Source of the DNA: SW-6-46-9 sp964452185
Lineage (GTDB): Bacteria; Patescibacteriota; Minisyncoccia; Phycocordibacterales; SW-6-46-9
Length of the DNA stretch: 16,261 nt
Direction: 5' to 3'
Assembly (NCBI GenBank): GCA_964452185.1
Contig: CAYVKO010000013.1
Coordinates: 1 to 16,261 of the forward strand
Within the stretch, counting starts at the first letter, position 1. Each line of letters starts with the position of its first letter. A program made the position numbers and the translations under genes. Under the pieces are notes generated by a model. It saw nothing but the letters and a program-made list of their open reading frames with translations. It ran no database searches and was not told where the DNA came from. Shown here in pieces: positions 1-7,959 of this stretch.

Positions 1-864
<864 letters not shown>

Positions 865-1070
865 GGAATTGTGTGTATCACAAAGATAACTTCATTTTTT
901 GTTTTGGTTACGTGCTGAGATTTGTAAAAATAAAGTGCAAGTCAGCATGACGGCACTTGTACGCATATGCTGAGAGTGGGGAGCCTGGCGCTTCGCGCGT
1001 CTTGCCCTCACTCCCGGTCTTCGGACCGGCTTGTCGGCATATGCGTTCAGGTGCGGTGCGTGTTGAGGGT
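865..1070 (+). other. 23S-5S internal transcribed spacer with nested hairpins
   Basis: This spacer of about 205 nt carries no tRNA and no convincing gene. A perfect 10-bp stem pairs 961-970 with 1037-1046 (ACGCATATGC/GCATATGCGT) and encloses smaller hairpins. One is CCGGTC-TTCG-GACCGG at about 1014-1029, a UUCG-type tetraloop; another is a GC-rich hairpin near 987-1000. Just before the 5S gene, GTTGAGG (about 1062-1068) can pair with CCTCAAC after it, giving a likely precursor-processing stem around 5S. Confidence 0.7.
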
Positions 1071-1186
1071 TTTACTCTGGTGACTTGGCGGGAGGGTAAC
1101 ACCCAATCCCATTCCGAACTTGGAAGTTAAGTCTCCCAGCGCCGATGGTAGTCGTTTAGGCGAGAGTAGGTCGTCGCCAGAGTAAA
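1071..1186 (+). rRNA. rrf: 5S ribosomal RNA
   Basis: The ends TTTACTCTGG and CCAGAGTAAA form the closing helix I. Internal 5S signatures are CCCATTCCGAACTTGGAAGT, GCGCCGATGGTAGT and CGAGAGTAGG. The length of about 116 nt is normal for 5S. A flanking 7-bp complement (GTTGAGG/CCTCAAC) probably defines the precursor stem. Exact mature ends could differ by a few nucleotides. It follows 23S in the usual rRNA operon order. Confidence 0.95.
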
Positions 1187-1250
1187 GGCCTCAACATAAC
1201 GCTATCTTCCGGACAAAAGAGTAACTTATTTCAGCAGATGTATCTTCTTG

Positions 1251-1256
1251 TATAAT
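1251..1256 (+). promoter_or_regulatory. -10 box for the sugar transferase gene
   Basis: A perfect TATAAT lies 17 nt before the ATG at 1274, so transcription would start around 1262-1264 and leave a leader of only about 10 nt. No good -35 box and no Shine-Dalgarno sequence are visible. Confidence 0.55.
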
Positions 1257-1273
1257 TGAGACACGACTGAACT

Positions 1274-2617
1274 ATGAATATTTTACGAAAACATTTTGCT
1301 CGACTGATGCTTTTGATTGGTGATGTAGCAGTACTATCGCTATCACTCTACTTGGCACTAGCGATCCGGTACCTCTCCTTGCCGAGTGCCAGTCAACTGA
1401 CCACCCACTTCCAAGCTTTTGGGTGGTTATTTCTTGTATGGGTTTGTGTATTTTTTATTGCCGGTCTGTACGACCGTCAAAATATAGTCTTCCCCAAATC
1501 TCTGCCGCAACGGGTGTTTCAGACTCAGATCGCCAATATTCTTATAGCTATAGTATTTTTCTACACGATACCCTTCTTCGCCATTACGCCGAAGACAAAT
1601 TTGTTCATATACTTGATTGTCTCTTTTGGGTTGATTGTTTTGTGGCGCAACCTAGCAGTTCGTGTTTTGGCTTCACGAATGCAAACCCCTTTTGTACTGG
1701 TTTCTGAGAGTCAGGCCGGTAACAAACTAGCGGATCGAGTAAATAATCGAGGATACTACGGTCTTACGTGTGTGGGTCATTTCAACCCTGCGAATTTTGA
1801 CGGTGACGCGTTGCAGGATCGTCTTCATTCATTGGTGCAAAATAAAAGTGTTTCGTTTATAGTTTTGGATACCCACGACAAAACAGTACAGCCAGCACTT
1901 CCAAAATTGTATAATCTTCTGTATGAAGACGTGCAGTTCTTTGATTTCGATGCTGTGTATGAAGAGATATTTGAACGTGTACCGTTATCTCTTTTAGAGT
2001 ATCGTTGGTTTATCAAGCACGTATCAAGCTTTCCGCATGCAGCGTACGATTTCCTCAAACGAGGTATGGACATCGCTATCTCTCTTTTGGTTGGTGTCCC
2101 ATCTCTTCTGCTCTATCCGTTTGTGGCGCTTGCTATAAAGATTGAGGACGGCGGGCCGATATTTGTTTTTCAAGAAAGGATAGGAGAGAATGGGCGGCAT
2201 ATTAATATTGCTAAGTTTCGCAGTATGTCTGTAGATGACGGCGGTAAATGGGTAGAAGAAAATGATGACCGCATTACCAAAGTCGGGGCCGTACTGCGAA
2301 AGAGTCGCATAGATGAATTACCTCAGTTATGGAGTGTTCTCCGTGGAGACTTATCGCTAATTGGTCCGCGACCGGATATTGTTAGTTTGGGCGAAAAATT
2401 GCATGATGAAATACCATTCTATGCAGTAAGAACTTTGGTGCGTCCGGGACTTTCAGGGTGGGCACAAATTAAGCAATCAACCCCACCGCAGTCCGTTTCT
2501 GAGACCAAAAAACGACTTACATATGACATCTACTACATTAAAAACAGATCGTTTATGCTTGATGTGAAGATAGCACTGCGAACAATTCAAATACTGCTTT
2601 CACGTACTGGCAAGTAA
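1274..2617 (+). CDS. Polyprenyl-phosphate sugar phosphotransferase (WcaJ/WbaP-like)
   Basis: This 447-aa membrane protein should transfer a sugar-1-phosphate from a nucleotide sugar to undecaprenyl phosphate, the first step of a surface polysaccharide or glycan unit. About four hydrophobic segments lie in residues 10-125. A soluble nucleotide-binding-like region follows, then a fifth membrane segment and the catalytic bacterial sugar-transferase domain from about residue 260. Visible motifs are KRGMDIAIS (about 261), PIFVFQERIG, KFRSMSVD (about 313), DELPQLWSVLRGDLSLIGPRPD (two parts, about 346-364), RPGLSGWAQIK and YDIYYIKNRS near the end. Architecture and length match WbaP/WcaJ/CpsE-type enzymes. 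The sugar specificity cannot be read. It lies 2 nt upstream of an epimerase gene, so the two are probably co-transcribed and in one pathway. No Shine-Dalgarno sequence is seen. Confidence 0.93.
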   Translation: MNILRKHFARLMLLIGDVAVLSLSLYLALAIRYLSLPSASQLTTHFQAFGWLFLVWVCVFFIAGLYDRQNIVFPKSLPQRVFQTQIANILIAIVFFYTIPFFAITPKTNLFIYLIVSFGLIVLWRNLAVRVLASRMQTPFVLVSESQAGNKLADRVNNRGYYGLTCVGHFNPANFDGDALQDRLHSLVQNKSVSFIVLDTHDKTVQPALPKLYNLLYEDVQFFDFDAVYEEIFERVPLSLLEYRWFIKHVSSFPHAAYDFLKRGMDIAISLLVGVPSLLLYPFVALAIKIEDGGPIFVFQERIGENGRHINIAKFRSMSVDDGGKWVEENDDRITKVGAVLRKSRIDELPQLWSVLRGDLSLIGPRPDIVSLGEKLHDEIPFYAVRTLVRPGLSGWAQIKQSTPPQSVSETKKRLTYDIYYIKNRSFMLDVKIALRTIQILLSRTGK

Positions 2618-2619
2618 TT

Positions 2620-3702
2620 ATGTCAAAGTCCGAAACAACAATAGTAATCACGGGATCTTCTGGATATATCGGATCGTTGCTTGTAGCGAAGTATTTGAAT
2701 AAGCCGGCTGATATCCACGTGATAGGAGTTGATAAAGAACCTCCTCTAGACTTCTTGGAGGAGCGACCAAACTATACTCACTATGAAGCCAACACGGCAT
2801 CTATGGACTGGGGGCGGTTAAGTCAAAAGCATGATATTTCGTCAGTTGTGCATGCAGCTTGGCAAATTCGTGAGCTTTATGGCCAACGGGACACTATGAG
2901 GGAGTGGAATATGCGCGGGACACAGCGAGTGATTAACTTTTGTTTTTCCACTCCTTCAGTTAAACAACTTGTTTTCTTTTCTACGGTTGCTGTGTACGGA
3001 GCAAGATCAACTAATGCGATATCTGACAGATTTACTGAAGATGATTCAACTCGCCAAGCTCAGTATTTGTATGCAGAACAAAAACGCCAGGCCGAGCAAA
3101 TGTTAAAAGAAAGGTATGACAAAGACAGAAAAGATAATATCTCTGTGTATATTTTCCGTCCGGCTTCCATTACAGGCCCGTGGAGTCGAAAAATAAAATC
3201 CGGGATAGGCTTACAGTCCGCTCTTTCCGGACGGCTGGATGACAGCAAGTCTGTATCAGACCGGATTGTTGCTTGGTTAACGAAAATAATGCCGGTAACC
3301 AAAGAGTGGTGTCGGCAGTTCGTACATGAAGACGATGTTGTGTCTGCAGTTGATCAAGCGCTTGCAGAAAAAGAAGTGGGTGGATACAACGTTTACAACT
3401 TGAGTCCGCCTGGGCCGGTTATTACAGGAAACAAAATGGCTAATATTATGGACAAAAAGACACTCCGTTTGCATCCTCGATTGGTTCAGCTAGCTTACTT
3501 TTTGGCATGGCATTTAACTCAAGGAGCAATCCCGACCGCCTCAGGTGCGTGGCGATATTATGCATATCCGATAGCAGTTGACGGTAAAAAGATAACCAAA
3601 GAACTAAACTATTCTTACAACTATTCTTCAAGAGAGGCATTAACAACCGACAAAGGGGTCGAGGTTAAAAGGATTGCGCGGCTGAAGAGTGAAGGTAAAT
3701 AA
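2620..3702 (+). CDS. NAD-dependent nucleotide-sugar epimerase/dehydratase
   Basis: This 360-aa protein is an extended short-chain dehydrogenase (SDR) of the nucleotide-sugar epimerase/dehydratase type. The N-terminal Rossmann motif is TGSSGYIGS (about residues 11-19). The catalytic Ser/Thr strand reads FFSTVAVYG, and the Tyr-xxx-Lys pair is in YAEQK within YLYAEQKRQAEQ (about 149-160). A later RPASITGP strand is the usual substrate-side signature. The start codon is 2 nt after the sugar transferase stop, suggesting translational coupling and a shared role in making an activated sugar for surface glycans. The exact substrate is not evident. The C-terminal third (about 240-360) is less typical of the GalE group. 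A convergent minus-strand gene follows. Confidence 0.88.
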   Translation: MSKSETTIVITGSSGYIGSLLVAKYLNKPADIHVIGVDKEPPLDFLEERPNYTHYEANTASMDWGRLSQKHDISSVVHAAWQIRELYGQRDTMREWNMRGTQRVINFCFSTPSVKQLVFFSTVAVYGARSTNAISDRFTEDDSTRQAQYLYAEQKRQAEQMLKERYDKDRKDNISVYIFRPASITGPWSRKIKSGIGLQSALSGRLDDSKSVSDRIVAWLTKIMPVTKEWCRQFVHEDDVVSAVDQALAEKEVGGYNVYNLSPPGPVITGNKMANIMDKKTLRLHPRLVQLAYFLAWHLTQGAIPTASGAWRYYAYPIAVDGKKITKELNYSYNYSSREALTTDKGVEVKRIARLKSEGK

Positions 3703-3707
3703 ATATT

Positions 3708-3750
3708 AAAAAAGACGATAACCCACTCCTGGTGGTTGGTGGGCAGTATC
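3708..3750 (-). terminator. Terminator of the small minus-strand gene
   Basis: Read on the minus strand, GATA...CCCAC pairs with GTGGG...TATC (arms 3747-3750/3739-3743 with 3722-3726/3717-3720), followed by GTC and six T. It lies just past the stop of the minus-strand gene, between convergent genes. The stem has an internal mismatch, so strength is uncertain. Confidence 0.5.
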
Positions 3751-3776
3751 TTTATCTAAATTACCTAGCTTCGGTC

Positions 3777-3962
3777 TTAAAGAATCTGAAACCAGAAATA
3801 CAAACTGGCCAAGAAAGCAATAACCGCTACTGTAAGCAGCATTTTCTTGGCAGATGACTTACTAAGACCTTTCTTTTGTAGATATTGTACAAAGGTTCCT
3901 TCTTCGCCTCCTTTATTACTCTGACGAGACGGGGAGCCTTCTTCAAACTGAACGTCATTCAT
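3777..3962 (-). CDS. Small tail-anchored membrane protein, function unknown
   Basis: This encodes 61 residues: a polar N-terminal half rich in Glu, Ser, Gly and Lys (about 1-35), a basic stretch (KKGLSKSSAKK), and one hydrophobic helix at the extreme C-terminus (about 41-60, LLTVAVIAFLASLYFWF). This looks like a tail-anchored or single-span inner-membrane protein with the soluble part in the cytoplasm. No family was recognised. Support for it being real comes from its own promoter, a terminator-like hairpin beyond its stop, and its position as the only sensible reading of this intergenic stretch. The minus-strand promoter places the transcript start close to the ATG, so the mRNA is probably nearly leaderless. 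Confidence 0.65.
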   Translation of the reverse strand: MNDVQFEEGSPSRQSNKGGEEGTFVQYLQKKGLSKSSAKKMLLTVAVIAFLASLYFWFQIL

Positions 3963-3970
3963 GTGTTTTT

Positions 3971-3998
3971 ATGATACCACTATAGTTTGCAGCTACAA
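3971..3998 (-). promoter_or_regulatory. Promoter of the small minus-strand gene
   Basis: On the minus strand, TTGTAG (3998-3993) and TATCAT (3976-3971) are separated by 16 nt. The -10 box ends 8 nt before the ATG at 3962, so the predicted transcript start is within 1-2 nt of the start codon. Confidence 0.5.
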
Positions 3999-4037
3999 GT
4001 GAATTTATCAGAAGCTGTAGAGTATCGCTGAGTTCGG

Positions 4038-4043
4038 TATAAT
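4038..4043 (+). promoter_or_regulatory. -10 box that decides the VWA gene start
   Basis: A perfect TATAAT ends 2 nt before one ATG (4046) and 8 nt before a second, in-frame ATG (4052). Transcription would begin near 4050-4052, so only the second ATG can be the start, on a leaderless mRNA. The -35 region is weak. Confidence 0.6.
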
Positions 4044-4051
4044 GCATGTAC

Positions 4052-5431
4052 ATGCGTTGGCGTACACGACGAAAATTACTTTACACAACGATAGTCTTGC
4101 TCCCATTGATTGTAATTGTGGGGGCTATATATTACAGCACCTTCTTTCCTGAACCTACATGCTTTGACGGTGTCCAGAACCAAGATGAGCGAGGGGTAGA
4201 TTGTGGTGGAAGTTGTGAGCGAGTATGTCAGACCCAAACTTCCAGTGCAACTATCTCCTGGGATAGGGCTTTCAATGCATCAGACGATATATATAATTTG
4301 GTGGCTTACATAGAGAATCCAAATGTATCACTAGAGGCGCGCAATGTTCCGTACAGCTTTAAGCTATATGACGAAGATAATTTGCTAATAGCAGATCGTC
4401 GAGGGCAAATGCGTATTCCTCCACAGCCGGTAACTGCAGTGTTTGAACCCGGTGTTGAAACTGATGGTCGTGAAGTATCCCGAACCACGTTTCAGTTTCT
4501 TGAGAGTCCGTTTTGGGAGCAGGCAAGTAACCCGGATGTTAACTTTCGGATCAGCAACAAAACCTTGTCGGGAGCGACTTCTTCAAGCCCTCGCCTGACT
4601 CTTGATGTTACCAATACCAACCTTAGAAGATTTGAAGATATAGGCATAGTCTCTATTGTGTCTAATCAGCTTGGGGAGGCGGTACAAGCATCAAAAACTG
4701 TAATTGAAGAGTTGGAAGCTGGCGAAACTGCTTCAACTATCTTTACATGGCGTCAACCTTTCCCCACTCGTTCGGTGGCGTGCACTAACCCACTTGATGT
4801 TGTGCTTTTGATTGACCGTTCTGGAAGTATGGATGACGAAAATCAGAATCCGCCACAACCCTTGTTGGCGGTAAAGCAAGCCGCGACTGATTTTGTGGAC
4901 TTGTTAGAAACAGATGTTCGCTCCGGGTTAGTTACATTTGCCACTGAAGCAACCGACAATCAATCACTTACTACTTCTCATGATCGAACACTGGCTGCAG
5001 TGAACAACATCAATATCAGAACAAGCGAAGGAGGTAGCACGAACCTCGGTGCTGCCATAAATGAAGCAACTTCATTTTTGACCGTCTCGACTTCAGCTAC
5101 TTCAAGCTCGTCTCAAGATGAACGAGAGAAAATTATGGTAATGCTCACTGATGGTAAGGTAAATGCACCTGAGAATCCGGGAGGTCAATCGTTTGCTCGG
5201 TCTGCAGCCGAAGCAGCAAAAGAAGCTGGGGTGCAGATGTATACTATCGGACTCGGTGAATCAGTTGACCATTCTTTCTTACAAGAGATAGCCTCGGAGG
5301 ACGGACGTCATTTTCAAGCTGTTGATCAAACTGAACTACAAGAAGTATACTCCAATGTCCGTGAGGATTTGTGTCCAAGGGCGCCTTATATTACGGAAAC
5401 AATACCAACTACTTATCAGCCGGCTAACTAA
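4052..5431 (+). CDS. Membrane-anchored von Willebrand factor A domain protein
   Basis: With the ATG at 4052 the product is 459 aa. A basic N-terminus (RWRTRRK) and one membrane helix (about 9-29) put the rest outside the cytoplasm. Next comes a Cys-rich motif, CFDGVQNQDERGVDCGGSC (about 37-55), with further Cys. A beta-rich region follows (about 65-240). A VWA domain (about 248-445) has an intact metal site: D255-x-S257-x-S259, T330 in GGSTN and D367 in LTDGK. VWA domains bind protein ligands through a divalent metal, so a surface adhesion or complex-assembly role is likely, but the partner is unknown. The segment TVSTSATSSSSQ near residue 345 is a Ser/Thr-rich loop. The stop is 9 nt before rodA, implying one transcript. 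The in-frame ATG at 4046 is rejected because it overlaps the promoter. Confidence 0.85.
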   Translation: MRWRTRRKLLYTTIVLLPLIVIVGAIYYSTFFPEPTCFDGVQNQDERGVDCGGSCERVCQTQTSSATISWDRAFNASDDIYNLVAYIENPNVSLEARNVPYSFKLYDEDNLLIADRRGQMRIPPQPVTAVFEPGVETDGREVSRTTFQFLESPFWEQASNPDVNFRISNKTLSGATSSSPRLTLDVTNTNLRRFEDIGIVSIVSNQLGEAVQASKTVIEELEAGETASTIFTWRQPFPTRSVACTNPLDVVLLIDRSGSMDDENQNPPQPLLAVKQAATDFVDLLETDVRSGLVTFATEATDNQSLTTSHDRTLAAVNNINIRTSEGGSTNLGAAINEATSFLTVSTSATSSSSQDEREKIMVMLTDGKVNAPENPGGQSFARSAAEAAKEAGVQMYTIGLGESVDHSFLQEIASEDGRHFQAVDQTELQEVYSNVREDLCPRAPYITETIPTTYQPAN

Positions 5432-5440
5432 CCACCACTC

Positions 5441-6565
5441 GTGTTAAAAGCTTTTCGTGACTGGTCTCAACACATTGACTGGATTTTAGTAGCAGCCACA
5501 ATTCCTATCATGGCTGCCGGTTTGGTAACGATGCACTCATTTGGTGAGGCGAGCACGTTGTTTTATCGGCAATTAATATGGATCGGAATAGCTTTAGGGG
5601 TATTTTTAGTGGCGGCTAGTGGAACGTATCGTTTTTTGCGCCGCCGAGCAGTGGTACTAACTCTGTTTGGTATAACCCTTGCCTCTCTGGTGTTGGTGAT
5701 AGTGATTGGGGTCGTGGCTGGTGGTGCACAAAGCTGGTTTGATCTTGGCCCGTTTCGAGTACAACCTTCTGACCCGGCAAAACTTGTTGTAATTGCAGTA
5801 CTGGCAAAGTACTTCGATCGACGGCATGCATTAATACATAACTTTCGGCACGTAATCGTATCGGGTATATACGCACTGCTGGCGGCAGGGCTTGTATTTT
5901 TGCAGCCAGACTTTGGATCAGCACTTATCATTGCCGCAATATGGTTTGGGGTAGTGTTGGTGGCCGGTATCTCTTTTCGGCATATTTTGGCTGTTATGGC
6001 AATAGGTGCCTTGTCTGTTGGTTTGTTGTGGGTTTTTGCTTTGACTGCAGAACAAAAAGAACGAGTAACTAGCTTTATCGATCCTGTGGCAGATTTACAG
6101 GGTGCAGGATACAATGCTAATCAGTCGATGATAGCAGTTGGGTCAGGTCAAATTTTTGGGAAAGGTGTAGGGTATGGAACACAGTCACGGTTAGAGTTCT
6201 TACCTGAGTACGAAACTGACTTCATTTTTGCATCTTTTGCAGAAGAGTGGGGGTTTGTTGGTGTGCTTATTTTGCTTTCTTTATATGGAATTATATTTTG
6301 GCGGATCATCAAGCTAACTTTGTCAGGGGAAACCAGCTTCGAGCGTTTATTTGGAGCCGGTGTTTTTGTTTATTTTTTGAGTCACGTGGTTGTTCATGCC
6401 GGTATGAATCTTGGGCTTTTACCGGTAACAGGAACCACAATGCCGTTTATGTCATATGGTGGGAGTCATTTAGTAACTGAGTTTTTGGCTCTTGGAATAC
6501 TAAATGGAATGCACCAGTATCCTCGTCAGTTTGATGCGCACAACTCACTGTCTGCAGGTAAATAA
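5441..6565 (+). CDS. rodA: RodA-type SEDS peptidoglycan glycosyltransferase
   Basis: This 374-aa polytopic membrane protein belongs to the SEDS family (RodA/FtsW/SpoVE), which polymerises lipid II into glycan strands together with a class B penicillin-binding protein. Signatures are QPDFGSALI (about 154), GAGYNANQSMIAVGSG followed by FGKGVGYGTQSRLEFLPEYETDFIF (two adjoining blocks, about 225-268), and GLLPVTGTTMPFMSYGGSH (about 323-341). The NQS/GSGxxFGKG and LPExxTDFIF wording fits RodA better than FtsW. The start is GTG at 5441, 9 nt after the VWA stop, with no evident Shine-Dalgarno sequence. No partner transpeptidase gene is in the window. Confidence 0.92.
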   Translation: MLKAFRDWSQHIDWILVAATIPIMAAGLVTMHSFGEASTLFYRQLIWIGIALGVFLVAASGTYRFLRRRAVVLTLFGITLASLVLVIVIGVVAGGAQSWFDLGPFRVQPSDPAKLVVIAVLAKYFDRRHALIHNFRHVIVSGIYALLAAGLVFLQPDFGSALIIAAIWFGVVLVAGISFRHILAVMAIGALSVGLLWVFALTAEQKERVTSFIDPVADLQGAGYNANQSMIAVGSGQIFGKGVGYGTQSRLEFLPEYETDFIFASFAEEWGFVGVLILLSLYGIIFWRIIKLTLSGETSFERLFGAGVFVYFLSHVVVHAGMNLGLLPVTGTTMPFMSYGGSHLVTEFLALGILNGMHQYPRQFDAHNSLSAGK

Positions 6566-6614
6566 CCAACTAAAGTCATGTACAAGTGAGTAGATTTGTT
6601 GTAGTGCAAAAGGA

Positions 6615-6642
6615 TTGCCTGCTGGTATTTTTGTGCTACTCT
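6615..6642 (+). promoter_or_regulatory. folD promoter (leaderless)
   Basis: TTGCCT (6615-6620), a 16-nt spacer and TACTCT (6637-6642) preceded by an extended TGC. The predicted transcript start (about 6649-6652) falls on the ATG at 6652. This supports the ATG over the upstream GTG at 6586. Confidence 0.55.
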
Positions 6643-6651
6643 TTTTTGTGC

Positions 6652-7479
6652 ATGACAAAACTAGTAGACGGTAAGAATATTCGTGATGAAATCCGAGAAA
6701 AGTTAAAGGAGCAAGTTGCGGAACTTTCATCTGTGCCGGAAATGGTTGTGGTGTATGCGGGCGACAATTCTGTTATACAGAAGTTTATAGAACTAAAGGC
6801 AGACTTTGCTCAATCAATTGGTGTTGATTTTTCAGTACGAAAAAAGCCCAAGAATGTGACAACTAATGAAATGGTTGACGCTGTTCAAAAGCAAGCCAAA
6901 ACAGCTGACGGAGTGGTGGTGCAACTCCCGCTCCCAACTCATCTTAATAAAGAAAAAGTTTTAAACATGACTCCACCAGACAAAGATCCGGATATACTTT
7001 CAGATCAAGCGTATAAGCGGTTTAAGCAAGGAAACTCTTCTATATTACCGCCGGTGGTGGGTGCGGTTAAAGAAGTGCTAAAAAAGCATAATGTAGATAC
7101 AAGCAACCATCGCATCTTAGTGGTAGGTAAAGGTCGTTTGGTAGGCCAACCGGTTTATGACTGGTTAGTTCAAAAGGGGGCTGATGTGTCAGCTGTGGAC
7201 GAGAAAGATCCTCTAGAAGAAAACACAAAGAAAGCCGAAATGATAATTTCCGGAGCTGGCTCACCCCACCTTATAACACCCGATATAATTACAGACGGTG
7301 CTATATTAATAGATGTAGGTACAAGTGAGCAGGCTGGTAAAGTTCGTGGAGACATTGATCCTGACTGTCGAAATAAAGCCAATCTTTTTTCTCCTGTTCC
7401 TGGTGGTGTAGGACCGATCACTGTAGCTAAGTTGTTTGAAAACTTAGTTAAACTGGCTGGCTCTAACAGTAAGGTATAA
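6652..7479 (+). CDS. folD: FolD-type methylenetetrahydrofolate dehydrogenase/cyclohydrolase, divergent
   Basis: The 275-aa product matches FolD, which interconverts 5,10-methylene- and 10-formyl-tetrahydrofolate for purine and formyl-Met synthesis. Conserved pieces are the MTKLVDGK start, VVVQLPLP (about 88-95), PDKDPD (about 109-114), the NADP-site loop VVGKGRLVGQP (about 157) and SPVPGGVGPITVAKL (about 246-260). The catalytic Lys is present (K49 in FIELK), but the Tyr of the family's Y-x3-K motif is Phe45. The usual DKDVDG is DKDPDI, and the PCTP block near residue 135 reads PPVV. These changes suggest altered cyclohydrolase activity or a diverged lineage. The start at 6652 is chosen from homology and the promoter. 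A terminator follows. Confidence 0.9.
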   Translation: MTKLVDGKNIRDEIREKLKEQVAELSSVPEMVVVYAGDNSVIQKFIELKADFAQSIGVDFSVRKKPKNVTTNEMVDAVQKQAKTADGVVVQLPLPTHLNKEKVLNMTPPDKDPDILSDQAYKRFKQGNSSILPPVVGAVKEVLKKHNVDTSNHRILVVGKGRLVGQPVYDWLVQKGADVSAVDEKDPLEENTKKAEMIISGAGSPHLITPDIITDGAILIDVGTSEQAGKVRGDIDPDCRNKANLFSPVPGGVGPITVAKLFENLVKLAGSNSKV

Positions 7480-7480
7480 T

Positions 7481-7506
7481 CCGAACAGTACTGTCGGTTC
7501 TTTTTC
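7481..7506 (+). terminator. Rho-independent-like terminator after folD
   Basis: CCGA (7481-7484) pairs with TCGG (7494-7497) around an inner CAG/CTG, followed by TTCTTTTT. The stem is short with a bulge, so efficiency is uncertain. Confidence 0.5.
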
Positions 7507-7517
7507 ATAATCTATCG

Positions 7518-7889
7518 GTGATAAGTGTGAGAGACCCAATTGACTTACTTACTGAAATAATGGATGTTGGTAGTATTGAAAGCGCTTGGCAAGTAGTGGC
7601 CAGAGAAGACCTTCGAAAGTTTACTATAGTCTGCATTAATTTAACCTACGCTGCCTTTTCAGGAAACTTGACTGGAATGGTTGCGGGTTTGGGAAGGCGG
7701 CAAGGTCGAAAGTTTGTAATTGACTATGCAAAAAATCTTGAAGGAAAGACTCTTCCCAGCTCAATGTCGCAACCACTACCAGATCATCTTTTGACTAGTT
7801 CGTACACGAGATACTTTTATGTGTATGCAGATTGGACTTATAAGGATCCGCAACATTGGATCTTTCGCCGTAAATTAAAAGACCCATAA
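7518..7889 (+). CDS. Hypothetical protein, no family recognised
   Basis: The ORF encodes 123 residues from GTG 7518 (an alternative start is GTG 7527). The predicted protein is soluble, with a helical N-terminus (DPIDLLTEIMDVGSIESAWQ), a mixed central part including GLGRRQGRKFVIDYAKN, and an aromatic C-terminal part (SYTRYFYVYADW). I see no catalytic motif, signal peptide or membrane segment. CATAAT at 7506-7511 lies 6 nt before GTG 7518, in line with a leaderless start there. A strong terminator directly after its stop makes it a single-gene unit between folD and secD. That it is a real gene is inferred from its length, its signals and the way it fills the gap. Confidence 0.7.
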   Translation: MISVRDPIDLLTEIMDVGSIESAWQVVAREDLRKFTIVCINLTYAAFSGNLTGMVAGLGRRQGRKFVIDYAKNLEGKTLPSSMSQPLPDHLLTSSYTRYFYVYADWTYKDPQHWIFRRKLKDP

Positions 7890-7891
7890 TT

Positions 7892-7920
7892 CGGTCGTGG
7901 CTACGCCGCGACCGTATTTT
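7892..7920 (+). terminator. Strong Rho-independent terminator
   Basis: CGGTCGTGGC (7892-7901) pairs over 10 bp (one G-U) with GCCGCGACCG (7905-7914), loop TAC, followed by TATTTT. It separates the hypothetical gene from secDF. Confidence 0.8.
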
Positions 7921-7922
7921 AG

Positions 7923-7950
7923 TTGTAAAATAGCTGTAATTTGGTAGCAT
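7923..7950 (+). promoter_or_regulatory. secDF promoter (near-leaderless)
   Basis: TTGTAA (7923-7928), a 16-nt spacer and TAGCAT (7945-7950). The -10 box ends 9 nt before the secD ATG, leaving a leader of only a few nucleotides. Confidence 0.5.
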
Positions 7951-7959
7951 GCATACGTA

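Noticed and set aside
4046..4051. ATG 4046 as start of the VWA gene
   Set aside because: It is 2 nt from a perfect -10 box, upstream of where the transcript can begin.
5563..6114. 183-codon minus-strand frame opposite rodA
   Set aside because: It is antisense to clear SEDS-family coding sequence; the composition is that of a shadow frame.
6586..6651. Upstream GTG start for folD
   Set aside because: The added residues have no counterpart in FolD and overlap the promoter; MTKLVDGK at 6652 matches the family N-terminus.
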